Assembly (NCBI GenBank): GCA_963662155.1
Contig: OY759264.1
Location: 11,581,315 to 11,645,314, forward strand
Length of the DNA: 64,000 nt
Reading direction: 5' to 3'
Origin: Lamellibrachia columna
Lineage: Eukaryota; Annelida; Polychaeta; Sabellida; Siboglinidae
Shown here: positions 1-14,165 of the stretch, piece by piece
Numbering within the stretch: position 1 is the first letter of the stretch
How the letters are laid out: each line of letters begins with the position of its first letter
Position numbers and translations under genes: made by a program
Notes under the pieces: model-generated
Database searches by the model: none
Seen by the model: only the letters and a program-made list of their open reading frames with translations
Told to the model about the DNA's origin: nothing

Positions 1-303
1 TCGTGAAGTAGTGTTATCTAACAGTATGGCGCGGCCCATGAAATTAAATTAAGATGATGTGTGTTCAACAAGGTTTTCTTAGTAAACCACTTGCATGAGT
101 CTTAACTATGATTGTAAATGATTATGCTTTAAATTGTATAGATGCATAGGCCCAAAACCATGTTTTTGTTTCCCTTAAAATATATGATTTTAAAGGTGCT
201 ATTTGCTATTTGAGAAAATGGTTGGCACAACAATCATATCACACTTCAATAGTATGTTACAATGCACGATTATCGTTGATTTATGACATTATTTATGATG
301 CAG

Positions 304-548
304 GAGATTCGCTTACGCGCCATGCTGGCCATTCATTCAGCACGAAGGACCGTGACAATGACGTGGACAGCAGACAATGTGCTCAATTGTTCAAGGGGGC
401 CTGGTGGTACTACAACTGTCACGCTGCCAACTTGAATGGGTTGTACCTCGGAGGCCCTCACACGTCATACGCCGACGGCATCGAGTGGTCGAGCTGGCGT
501 GGCCAACACAACTCACTCAAGAAAGTCGAAATGAAACTAAGACCGTAG
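304..548 (+). CDS. Terminal exon of a fibrinogen-related domain (FReD) protein
   Basis: This is the last coding exon of a secreted lectin-like protein of the ficolin/tenascin/FREP type. It follows a splice acceptor (CAG at 301-303), starts with two bases that complete a split codon, and runs 80 codons to a TAG stop. Visible family marks are [20 protein letters not shown], which holds the calcium-site aspartates, then [16 protein letters not shown] with the last disulfide pair, then LNGLYLGG and a basic C-terminus (VEMKLRP). FReD proteins bind sugars or acetyl groups outside the cell, often in innate recognition. The other exons lie upstream of the window. The exon is intact. Family assignment is secure; the exact orthologue is not. 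Confidence 0.88.
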
Positions 549-2175
549 CAGTAGTCGGTTCTGAATATCGAAATACCACCGAGGAAAGAATCACAACATG
601 TATTGGTTTCATCTGTTCTTTGCCCGTAAAGTAAACGAAACTATTTCGTTATCACACTATTATAGAACTAACATAGATGTCAACATCTGTTCATGAACAA
701 TGAGAAATTGGGCAGGCGGGTGGGCGGTCTTGCGTGCGTGTGTACGTGCGTGCGACTCTTGCTCTTACTAATATTGCCATTATCAAACATGTAATTGCTT
801 TCACGTTGAAACACGTTATTTGTTGAAAAATCGAAACTCTATTTGGTGCATGATGTTAACAATGTTTTCCAATGTGCTGTCTGTGTTAAATTAAAATAAC
901 ATATTTTTAATGCAATTCCGTGTCCAGGACTACAGTGATAAGAAAGTTAAATTAAAGCTACATATATTTACTTAGTATACGTTTGTAGCTGGTTCCGCAA
1001 TATGGAGGGAAACGGGAAAGTGAAGTATCTGTGCCGGCTACGTGGTCGATCCTTGCTTGCAAGGAGGCTGAGGCCTCGAACTTTTGTGTTGCTTTATTGA
1101 GTGCGTTTACTTGTGTTTGTTGATGAGGTGAAACCAAACTCAATGTTGCCATTGGTGACAATTGTATTGAATCCTAGACCGCTCTTTAAACTTTCACAGA
1201 ACATAAAAGAGCAAGCAATGATACACTTCGTCTGTATGAAATTCGTGAAGGTGGCATACTTTGTTTCTTTACGTTCACCACCTAGTCGTCCGTAGGACGG
1301 GTCCCATGATATTGATAGTTGTTCACCACCCGTCTCCATTGGTGTCTGTCCTGCATAGTTTGTTCAAGTTCATGAACTGATATCCCGAATTCAAGTTGTT
1401 TTTGATTCGTTTGGCACTGTCTCCCTGGTTTACTGTGTCCATTTTCATCACCTTATAATGTCTTACATAATCATTGTTTATCCCTAGAAGTTGTATATTA
1501 AAACAAATATGAAAACCAATAAAATATTCACTGTACGTTGCCTTGCTGAATGTAAATCTAAAAGGAATTCTAAGATAAAGAAAGACCCAATCTTAATATC
1601 CTTTAATTTCAACCCAGTCCGGGAATTGATTATGAAATGTTGGTGCGTTGTGCCTAATATCCACTGCGTTTATATGCGAGTGGTCAGCTACAGCCGATGT
1701 CGCCATTTGTACAGGAAACAGTAACTTGATCTATTGACGCAAATGTGCTATGGAAATTACGCATAATTTCAGAGGTGCCAAGTTGACCTCATTGGCAGTG
1801 GTACTACCACTTTTCATAATGGTTTGTATTATTTACCGCTCTACCGGTTTCGAGCCAAAATCTACCGCCAAACGCCAATTTCAAGTTTGAAAAAAAATGT
1901 ATTAATTTATATATATAATCCAGCTATTCCCCCAAAGCACCATTTCATACACCAGAACCTGCATTAGAATTATGTAAATGCACTCTACAATTGACAAAAA
2001 ATCTTCCTCCAGAAGGAGAAACCCCTTTTCCCCGAAATTTCCGGCGCCGATCTTTGTGGTGCTTTACTGTTTCTCGCAGCGACACGTAGCCCCAGTCTAC
2101 TTGATGGACTCGTTCATCGAGTCCGACCATTCGGATGTTCCTTAGAAAATCAGAAACTACAAATATCCAATTGCA
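549..2175. other. Non-coding stretch with one duplicated segment
   Basis: I see no convincing gene here. About 1410-1570 is repeated in direct orientation at about 18740-18900 (TTTGGCA.TGTCTCCCT through CCTTGCT.AATGTAAA), so the two sites share an old duplication. A short GTGC-rich microsatellite lies at 728-752. The remainder shows only short open frames without family features. Confidence 0.5.
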
Positions 2176-2179
2176 TATC

Positions 2180-2690
2180 CACTCTTGCTGATGTATAAAT
2201 AGACACTATATGCAGCATAAAGTTCACATGTGAAGAAGAGAGCGATAACTCCCTGTCTTTCCTGGACACACTTACGGTATGAAAGGAGGATGGAACAGTG
2301 AAACTGTGTATCGGAAGAAGACACACACAGATGTGACAGACTGCGTATACCTGATGCCATGTAAGAGCTGTAACCACGCGTACATTGGCGTAACGGAGAA
2401 CATTTGAAACAGGACTCGCGGAACACAAGAAGGAGGTTGAGAACATCACAACCATCCAATCTCCGGGAATAAAAGAGAGTCAGCGACGGTAGAGCATAAG
2501 TCTGCAATAACAGACCATGCAGACAGAAACAATGCACCATTGGCTGGGAGGGAGCAAATGTGACATACCGAGAGAGCAACAGAAATGCAAAATGGATTAA
2601 TAAGGCCATATGGATCAGAAAAACGACTCCAATCATGACGAGGGGAAATTCCGACTTAGTCAGTCGTTTCGGCCCACGCTATATATCATT
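2180..2690 (+). mobile_element. Degraded 3' end of a Penelope-like retroelement (GIY-YIG endonuclease part)
   Basis: Frame-broken coding remnant of the C-terminal part of a Penelope-like element. In the plus strand one reads DSLSFLDTL, then TDCVYLMPCKSCNHAYIGVT (about 2338-2397). The latter has the Y-x2-PC-x2-C-x3-YIG pattern of the Penelope GIY-YIG nuclease. After it come AEHKKEVE, an ITDHADR-like stretch and IRKTTPIMTRGNSDLV-like residues, the usual tail of these proteins. Stops and frameshifts interrupt every frame. The element would have copied itself by reverse transcription with cleavage by the GIY-YIG domain; this copy is dead. The reverse transcriptase part is missing. Confidence 0.72.
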
Positions 2691-2999
2691 AAATAAATTA
2701 TGATTGCGCACAGCCACAAATACATACGCGCACATTCACAGACTAGTGTAATAATATGTAATAATCGTTTACTTCCACTGGCATAGACACCATGGCAATT
2801 TTCTAGAATTCGGACCTACCTCAATGTCGTCGTTATGACATACAATCTGTATGGTAACCTTGCACAATGCATATACACTGAATTACGGAACATGTAAATT
2901 ATGCATAAAACACGTTTAATCATCTTTTTCGACGCTCGAATGTGCATGTTTTTGTAGCGCCGTCTGGCGAATAAAATATAAGATAAGATAAGAAGAACA

Positions 3000-3895
3000 T
3001 TTGTATAGCGCCATAAATCTAGATAAATCTATTCGGAGGCGCTTAAAATACATTTATATGCTAAACTTTGATAAGTTATGCAAATTATTATAAATTTATT
3101 CAGATAGAAGATAATATATCGTATTAAAAGAATAAGTTATATAGAAGATAATTATTAAAGATATATGATAATAAGCAATAAATGCGTAAAAACATGGTAT
3201 AAAATTAATATAAATATATGTAAAGATAATAATAAAAAATATTAAATATAATTAAGTATTAAACAAGCAAAATAATAAAAATATAAATAGATGGTGTTTA
3301 AGATGCGTATGCAAATCGGAAGAGATGCGTTTTAGGAGTCTTTTAAAAATCACTAGGCAAGAGATTGTCTTCATGTCGTTTGGGAGTGCATTCCACATTC
3401 GTGGAGCAGAAACCGAGAAAGTTATGTCACCGTATCGGCTACGAGATGGGGGCACATACAAATCATTGTTTGTAGCCGAAAGCAACACACGAGTAGCTCG
3501 TTGTTCGTGGAGTAGGTTAGTTATGTAAGCGGGTGCCAGTCCGTGTTGTGCACGAAACGCCAGTAGAAGAATTGCATAATGAATGCGTTGCTTCACAGGA
3601 AGCCAATGCAGTTTCTTGAGTACCGGCGTGATGTGGTCCCATCTGTGGCAGCGGACCACCAGCTGAGCAGCAGCATTTTGTACTCTTTGCAGCTTGTTGA
3701 TCAGGCAATCAGGGATGCCGTGTAGGAGACAGTTCGCATAGTCAATTCTCGATATGACGAGTGAGTACGTCAGACGACCACAGCTTTCTGTGTAAGGCAC
3801 GATCGGATCGACGCGATATTCCTCAGGCTATGCGGCAGATGTAATTTACGTGACCGACCATCGACATTTCCGAGTCGAATACAGCACCAAAGGAG
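3000..3895 (-). mobile_element. 3' fragment of an L2/CR1-type LINE
   Basis: Minus-strand remnant of the C-terminal part of a LINE ORF2, 5'-truncated. An open stretch at 3252-3800 contains LVISRIDYANCLLHGIP, LQRVQNAAAQLV, HITPVLKKLHWLPVKQRI and the RSRYGDITFSVSAPRMWNAL segment. These are the classic post-thumb motifs of L2/CR1/Rex elements. Upstream on the same strand, frame-shifted FDSEMSMVGHV-like coding extends to about 3895. The 3' untranslated part lies at about 3000-3250, and AGATAAGATAAG-type short repeats near 2970-2990 look like the LINE tail. A more complete relative lies at 19.8-22.9 kb. Confidence 0.85.
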
Positions 3896-6084
3896 CAAGG
3901 TGGTTCAATGCAGGTTATATATTCAAATTAGAGCTTCAAAAAAGTGATTAAATGTGTTTTTACGCATATCATGTTGAATAATTTACATGCTCTGCGCATG
4001 ATTATTGCAAATTACATGTTGATAACGGCAAAAGTGAGATGGGCCCGGATTGTAGAAAAGTACCGACACAAGGTACATGGGACGAAAGGCTTTTAGCATC
4101 TCTTCCGAAAGACAGACAAAGTGGGGTGAACAAACTTGCTGAAGACAGGTCTACCAGTCTTACTAGCGACACTGCTATCGACATTGAAGCGTACCTAACT
4201 AACCAGAAGATGAAGAGAACGAGGTGTCATACTGGCAATTTACTTACAATCAGCTAAGACAAGGATAATTCCATTTGAAATCAACCAGCAGTGTTCCTGA
4301 TCCCCTCCGATTTTAATGAGGTTGATTAACATTTTGCAGTCCTAATCTACACATATTATAGTGTGAACATTTCTGCCAACTGAATTCGAATTGCTGTATT
4401 ACTATTTCAAGAACTTATCATGGACCATTTAAATTTTTTTAAACTTGTCGATAAAATGACCTTGCTAAAGATCAAATTTGATCAAAACCGGGGTTTACAC
4501 TGTGACCTTCACAGCTGATATAGAGATAATACATGGGGTGGCCATAGTTACGATGGCTCCTCGTGTTGCAAGTTTGGAGAGGCGGCATCGAGGGATGTCA
4601 AGTCATTCGGCAAAGTCACTTCGATATATTTTCCAAGCCAGATGTTCTCTCGGCGGGAGACCTTACCACTCGAACCCTACACGTAAACTGTTCCACCACT
4701 TAAGATGACGTTTGGCAGGACAAATGGTCAGATCGTTCTTCTCCATGAAGCGTGTATCTCCCAATATCTCAACATTCAAGTTGTCAACCACCAGACCTTC
4801 AAATTTTAATTGTCATTCATCACGAGTAAAAGTAGCACGCGTCTCGCACACTACTTTAAGAGGCGATTACCCGTCAGCTTGATGGGCAGTTTGAGATGTG
4901 CTCTTAACCTTGCATGCTAATTTCAAAGCTGACTATGTTCGTAATATGTTTCCTGTGGCGCCACATTATGTGGTAATCCGCACTGGTGTTTATGAAAGGT
5001 GTCCATGTCGGGACATTGACGCACCTGAACGCGCAAAGCATGCGTTGGAATGGTTTGAGGTTGATCTTCTAGATCATTCTCAATATGCAGTGATGCTAAA
5101 CTCCTGCGTTTCAGCTTCGAGGTCGTCCGTAATGTTGCCGATGAGGCGATCTTGATCAGGTAGATATTTGCACGCACTCAGGTGCTGGACAGCTGTGCCT
5201 GCCTCGTTCCATACGGAGCACACCCTATCAACTTGTTTTGTTAGATTTGATTTTCTGCCTATATTTTGTCCAAAACAAATGTCATCCATGCTTGTTTTAC
5301 CACGATGCGTTGCCTTGGAAACAAGCCAGTCTAAATTTCATATTGAGCACGGACCACAGTCACCATTATAACGTTCTTGCGCCTACATTGAAAATTTAAC
5401 GTACAATTTTTTTATTTCACAGCACATAACATACCCACTAAGACACCTGGTGTGTGAAATTCGTGAAAATGACGTACCTCCTTTTCGCACAAATTGCTTC
5501 AACGCATTACACCCCTGCATTTCTGTCATGAAATTCCCCGGTTTCCAAGTTGTAACATGTTGTTTTCCACAAACGCAACCAGGCGTTGATACAGGTCTTT
5601 CCGTTTTTTATTTGGCTCTAGTTGGATAGTATCGAAGTCAATTAAATGTGCCCCCGTGGACTGGAAGCCACAGTGTTGACAAATACTCTGCCAAATGTTG
5701 ATAACGGGGGTAGTGCTACGTACGATGGTATTGCGTGACAGGTTCAGACCACATATTTTCAACCGCCTGACTTTTTGCTGACAACACAATTAATTATCTG
5801 CATGGCAAATCCTGATCTGATGCGATAGCCCTTCAACAAGATCTAGACAAACGAGCCACATGGGAAGTAATGTGGCAAGTGGAATTTCATCCCCAGAAAT
5901 GTAATGTCATCTACATAACCACATCCCCTAACCCGAAGACCAAGTACAAACAATATACTCTTCACAGCCACTTACTCGTAAAACAGGACAAATCGAAAAA
6001 TCGTGGCGTTGTGATAAACGAAACACTTATCTGGAAAGGCCAAGTTGATTGTGGTCAGAGCCTAACTGTAGAACGCCGCTGCCA

Positions 6085-6225
6085 TCCGGGACCCCTACAT
6101 CCGGGACCCTTTCACCCGGGACCCCTACATCCGGGACCCATACATCCGTAACCACTACACCCGGGACCCCAACATCCGGGACCCATACATCCGTGACCCC
6201 TACATCCGGGACCCCTGCATCCTAG
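6085..6225 (+). repeat. 15-bp minisatellite (ACATCCGGGACCCCT)
   Basis: About nine imperfect copies of a 15-base unit CATCCGGGACCCCTA and variants (CACCCGGGACC, CATCCGTAACC). The other duplication copy has only a decayed trace near 15832-15890, so the array grew after the duplication or decayed in copy B. Confidence 0.85.
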
Positions 6226-6543
6226 GCTGCGCAGCCTTCAACAAAGGAGAGTTGATATCCGGCTTGTCATGTTGTACGAGACCACACATGGTATAGTAGC
6301 ATCGAATCTCCGCCCCCATCTCATACCCCGTGCGAATCTCTCTCGGCACACTCATTCCGGAGCTTTTCAGCTCCCCCCAATCACTAAGCAATTAATCCAG
6401 TTGAGCTTCGTTCCCCTTACCATACCCAAATGACGCAACTGCAGCTTCAAGTTTGGAGATTTTCAGACAAAGGATTTCCAGCATACACGCACACTATCAT
6501 CTTTTCTTTTCTCACCTCTCTCTTACAGCACATTAGATGCACG

Positions 6544-6665
<122 letters not shown>

Positions 6666-7340
6666 ACACGCACAGGGTTTATAAGATAAGGACAACTCGT
6701 AACCGGAAGAAGACTCAGGCTCACTGCTCACTTAAACCCATTCTGTAGGTCAAGACATTAGAACAGAAAGAGTTGGTAATGTGACGATAACAACGATAAG
6801 ACTGTATAACGTGAAGTAATGCTCGCATCAGTCGCAATGTAACATTTGCGAGCGCCCTTCACCTGCTAACCAGTGAACTGACGCACAGAGATCTAAAAAT
6901 AGGCCAAGCCTGCAAACAAGTGTTCGACAGTAGGCCTATTAAGACAGCATGTGCTTGATGCTTAGTCAACTGGAAACGTCGTTACTATTTATATCCACAG
7001 TACAATAGCTGGCGTATACTCAGATCCGCATAGTTATTATTTAACTGTTTGCAAATCATTGAAATATGAACATTTAAAAATACTTTTTTATGTCTAACAT
7101 TTTAAAATGTAAGGGTATTTACAGTAAAGTGTTGAAGTCATTGTTTTTCACCCAGCGTACTACATACATTTTCCAAATCAATCCAGCGAAAACATTACGA
7201 CATGGTGTTGATAGAAAGGGTGTAGTTATCGCGCACCCGATCAGGAAGTTCACGGCGAATTACTCAGGCTGTCGGACAAGACGACGTGTGCTGATTCAGT
7301 TGTTTCACGGCGACGACGTAGTCAACTTTACTGCACAGCA

Positions 7341-7563
7341 ATGCGTGCATATGTGAACACAGTTTATCTGACAGCGGTGTGTGTTATCGCATGCATAGTA
7401 AACCTAGCACCAGTAGTGTCTCAGTGTACCACGAGATACTGTGTCGACGACGACAACGAAGTCAGTGTGCTCACGACGATGGTTACTCGCCTTCAACACT
7501 CAATGGAACAGCAACAGAAACAACTGACGAAACTCGAAGAAACTTTGGCGAAACAAAACGAGT
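7341..7563 (+). CDS. First coding exon of a FReD protein: signal peptide and coiled coil
   Basis: Starts at ATG 7341. Residues about 1-28 (MRAYVNTVYLTAVCVIACIV...) form a hydrophobic signal peptide ending near VSQC. Then come CTTRYCVDDDN, and from residue about 40 a Gln/Leu/Glu-rich heptad-like stretch (TRLQHSMEQQQKQLTKLEET) expected to form a coiled coil for oligomerisation, ending near NEC. A donor GTATGT at 7564 ends the exon in phase 1, which fits the FReD exon starting at 10818. The region just upstream (TTTCACGGCGACGACGTAG) is also conserved beside a decayed minus-strand paralogue near 57.85 kb, which supports the start. The mature protein would be secreted and multimeric. Confidence 0.75.
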
Positions 7564-7604
7564 GTATGTATTGTTTGATTACTGCTACTGCTAGTGATAA
7601 TCCC

Positions 7605-8450
7605 AGGGTTGAAAAAAATCATGATTTAAAAAAAAATCAAAAGAATCGTATTTGTTTGATTTAAATCGGATTTTTTTTATTTATTTGATTTTTTTTATTT
7701 ATTATTATTTTTTTGAAATCTGGTATATAGACATTTATATAGATGTTTATATTTATAAACTCTTTCAAACCTGTTCTATTCAAATCGATTTGGTGCTTGT
7801 CTTAACAGAGGGTACAAGATTTTTGCTTATATAAAGACATTAGACAATGTCCACAAGGCCTCACCCCCTGTAGTTATATAATCTGTCTTGGAAAGGAAAG
7901 CATGCTGTGTGTCTGTGGCTGTAGCAGTGCTAATTATTGTTTGCTGAGTGGGTGGATTAGTACCTGTCCAGGGCTCTGTGTACTCTAAGGGTCTCCAATC
8001 AGACAGCAAACTAGTACAGTATTAAACAATTGTAGCCCAGATTATCTCTATTGAGTCAACATACTGAATTGGTAACAACTAGCACAAGCTCTAAGTGGAC
8101 TTTAAATCAGGGCTACTGACTTGAAAAGATACTTCCTCTGGAAGACAAGTTTGTGTGGCTTCACTGCATTCAGGAAGGGAATAGCTCAAACATACACAAT
8201 GTCATAAAATATTAGACTATCAGGCTTCTGGTGTCAATACAGCTACATAAGTGTGCGCACATTGTGATTTTGTATTAAAAAAACATATAGAACTTTGTTG
8301 ATGTCAATGCTTGTAAACAATTGTTTGTGTTAAAATCATATAAATCAGCGATTAAAAAAATCGGAAGTCCAAAAAAAAAAAAATCATAAATCAATGATTT
8401 TTTAAATATTTTTTTGAGTGATTTCAATCATGATTTAAATCAATGATGTA
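7605..8450. mobile_element. Probable MITE with GATTTAAATCA-type inverted termini
   Basis: An AT-rich segment inside the first FReD intron whose ends are inverted and internally palindromic. The left end reads AATCATGATTTAAA followed by AAAATCAAAAG and GATTTAAATCGGATTTTTT. The right end carries AAAAATCATAAATCAATGATTTTTTAAA and ATCATGATTTAAATCA. No coding capacity is seen between them. The segment is absent from duplication copy B, which fits an insertion into copy A or a deletion from B. Confidence 0.5.
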
Positions 8451-8999
8451 TTATAGTAGAGTACACAGAAAACGGTCATCTTTAGTCATATGTTATTAGC
8501 CACTTTGCAAACGTCACGTTCCTTAGATGAGATGCAGGCCTCCCATTAAGGAATATTTGTTTGGGGACACAACAAGGTAATGAGAAACACTGTTGGTGCT
8601 ACGGTATTCTGTTTGTTTCCGAAGTAAGACCGATTATGATCATGATTTAGCTAATTGTGAGTAGTACCGTTAGAGTAATCACCCCTGAACATGTACTTTT
8701 TGCCGAAAGAAGATCAAGGTTCTGGGTCAGTTAGAGGTCGAAATATTGGCAAATACAGGTTTCAATGGTGGCCATTTTGAAACAAATCTAATTTGACATC
8801 CATACAGGCATGACGGCAAATAAGCACATTGTTCTACTAATTCCTTTTACCATACCGTTTTCAAAATTGCATAATTTTTAATCTTCAAAATTATCCAACG
8901 AAACACAAAATATGGACTTATTGAACATGATGGAATATCAGTCGAGCAGCCAAGTTGTGAATTCGCTGCAGACGTGCGATGTTGCTTACAGACGATTCC

Positions 9000-9765
9000 T
9001 ATATAAGTTAATTGCTGTATTCAATCTGCGATGTCATAAATCATGGACTACGCATTCCTTTGTGGCTTTAGGCAGGAACAATTTGTAAACCTTAGGATGC
9101 CACCAGGTCAACTTCTGTTTTCTCGTGGGTTCCCATTTCAACCAAAATATTGTAAAGTCTTGCTAGACTTTGCCACGACAAATTATACTGTTCGCTTGAA
9201 ACACAGTTGAAATCTTTCACGTGACCGATAAACAGTTGACGCATAATGCCATTGTCTCCCTACCAGCTCATCAACGTTATTCCCCGTTGGCCACAATGGA
9301 GAGGTTCCGCACGCCAAACGTGTACCGTGTTGTGAAATACGTCACCAAAATGTGTGGACTTTTCCTGGGGATTCTCCACTGCTTCCAAGGGCTACACTTT
9401 CACAACGAGTACAAGCGGTTCTACCCGTATGCTACAAGTTGTAAATTCGTTGTCATTTTGTGGCGTTCCTACTGGTACGAAAAGTATTGATACACTACTC
9501 AACCTTTCGAGCGTCACTGTGAGATATTGGAAGTAGTTAGATGAGTAAATAATCTGGTTAAGTCGTAAAATCTGGTAAAATATAAAATATAAAATTATTC
9601 GACAAAAATGTTTCGCTTCCGAAACCGCGCGTTCATACTCAACATAAGACCGATGTCAATTATGTCATTGTTAAGCTTTCACATGATACTTGCGTTCTAC
9701 AAGTCATTGACCTACCAGTATCAAGTTGCTGAAGTAATACAGGTTTAACAATTGCGACGTGTACG
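9000..9765. other. No gene recognised
   Basis: Intronic or intergenic sequence between the duplicated block and the LINE remnant. Short open frames (for example 9221-9490) show no family features. I see nothing else in it. Confidence 0.4.
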
Positions 9766-9769
9766 GTTA

Positions 9770-10589
9770 GGTGACACCCAAGATCCTCCGTAAGATTTTG
9801 ATATGGGATATTGAAGACACCCCGAAGGGATGGAAAACTGGCACTATTGTCAAGCTTCCAAAGAAAGGCGATCTTGGGGACTGCAATAACTGGCGGGGGA
9901 TAATATTGCTGCCTCTCACAAGCAAAATATTCAGCAAGATCATCCTCAGACGAATCTCAGCTGCAACTGAGACACCATCCGCCAGGAACAAGCTGGTTTC
10001 AGAAAATGGAAAAGCAGCGTTGATCACATCTTCACCCTCAGACAGATCTTTGAACAGTCAGCTGAATGAAACAACATCATTTACGCCAACTTCAAAGATT
10101 TTGAAAAGGCGTTCGACAGCCTCCATCGAGAATCACTTTGGAAAATCCTCCGATCGTATTGGATCCCCCAGAAGATGGTGAATATCATAAAACGTCTATA
10201 CAGAGACTTTGAATGCAAGATTATTTGTAATAACCAGCTCACAGATAGTTTCAGCATCACCACAGTGGTCAAGCAAGGGTGCACCTTATCACCATTCCTC
10301 TTCACTGTTGCCATGGACTGGTTTATGAAAGTGATAACAACAGACAGAAGAAGGGGAATCAGATGGACCCTCACCACCTACTTGGAGGATCTGGACTATG
10401 CTGATGACATCAGCCTGCTTTCAAGTCGGCAGAAAGACATGCAAGAGAAACCAAATAGATGAAGGCATGCGGACTGAACTGGGAAACCATCACCAGACAG
10501 GCCGCAAACCAAAAGCAGTGGCGCTCTCTTGCGGAAGTCTTATGTGCCACTTGAGGCACGAAGAGGACGGAGTGAGAGAGTGACAGTTA

Positions 10590-10590
<1 letters not shown>
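9770..10590 (+). mobile_element. Broken LINE reverse transcriptase fragment
   Basis: Plus-strand remnant of a non-LTR retrotransposon ORF2 with at least two frameshifts. It reads GWKTGTIVKLPKKGDLGDCNNWRG-like residues near 9830-9900, then FEKAFDSLHRESLWKIL-like coding in another frame near 10098-10150, then MVNIIKRLYRDFECKI, KQGCTLSPFLFTVAMDW and LDYADDISLLSSRQKDMQEK (10175-10460). The QGC-x3-PFLF and YADD stretches are the reverse transcriptase palm motifs. After a frame change the protein tail (LNWETITRQAANQKQWRSL-like) reaches about 10535. A second copy of this tail is found on the minus strand at 23897-24103. Confidence 0.82.
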
Positions 10591-13905
<3,315 letters not shown>

Positions 13906-13909
13906 GTCA

Positions 13910-14165
13910 AATGGGTAGGACGGGGATACTCCCCTCCCACACTCACCCCGAGGTAGGAAGGGGGATACTCCCCTCCCACACACTCCCCGAGGTAGGACGG
14001 GGGATACTCCCCTACCACACACACACACACCCCGAGGTAGGAAGGGGGAACCTCCCCTCCCACACACCCCGAGGTAGGAAGGGGGAACCTCCCCTCCCAC
14101 ACACCCCGAGGTAGGAAGGGGGATACTCCCCTCCCACACACCCCGAGATAGGAAGGGGGATACTC
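13910..14165 (+). repeat. About 37-bp minisatellite (CCCCGAGGTAGGAAGGGGGATACTCCCCTCC type)
   Basis: Seven imperfect tandem copies with the landmarks GAGGTAGGAAGGGGG, A(T/C)ACTCCCCTCCCACACA and CCCC. Each unit contains GGGG and CCCC blocks, so it can fold back on itself. The reading frames across it are repeat artefacts. Confidence 0.9.

Noticed and set aside
2150..2636. Minus-strand frames of 101 and 159 codons
   Set aside because: They are antisense to the recognisable Penelope-like coding on the plus strand.
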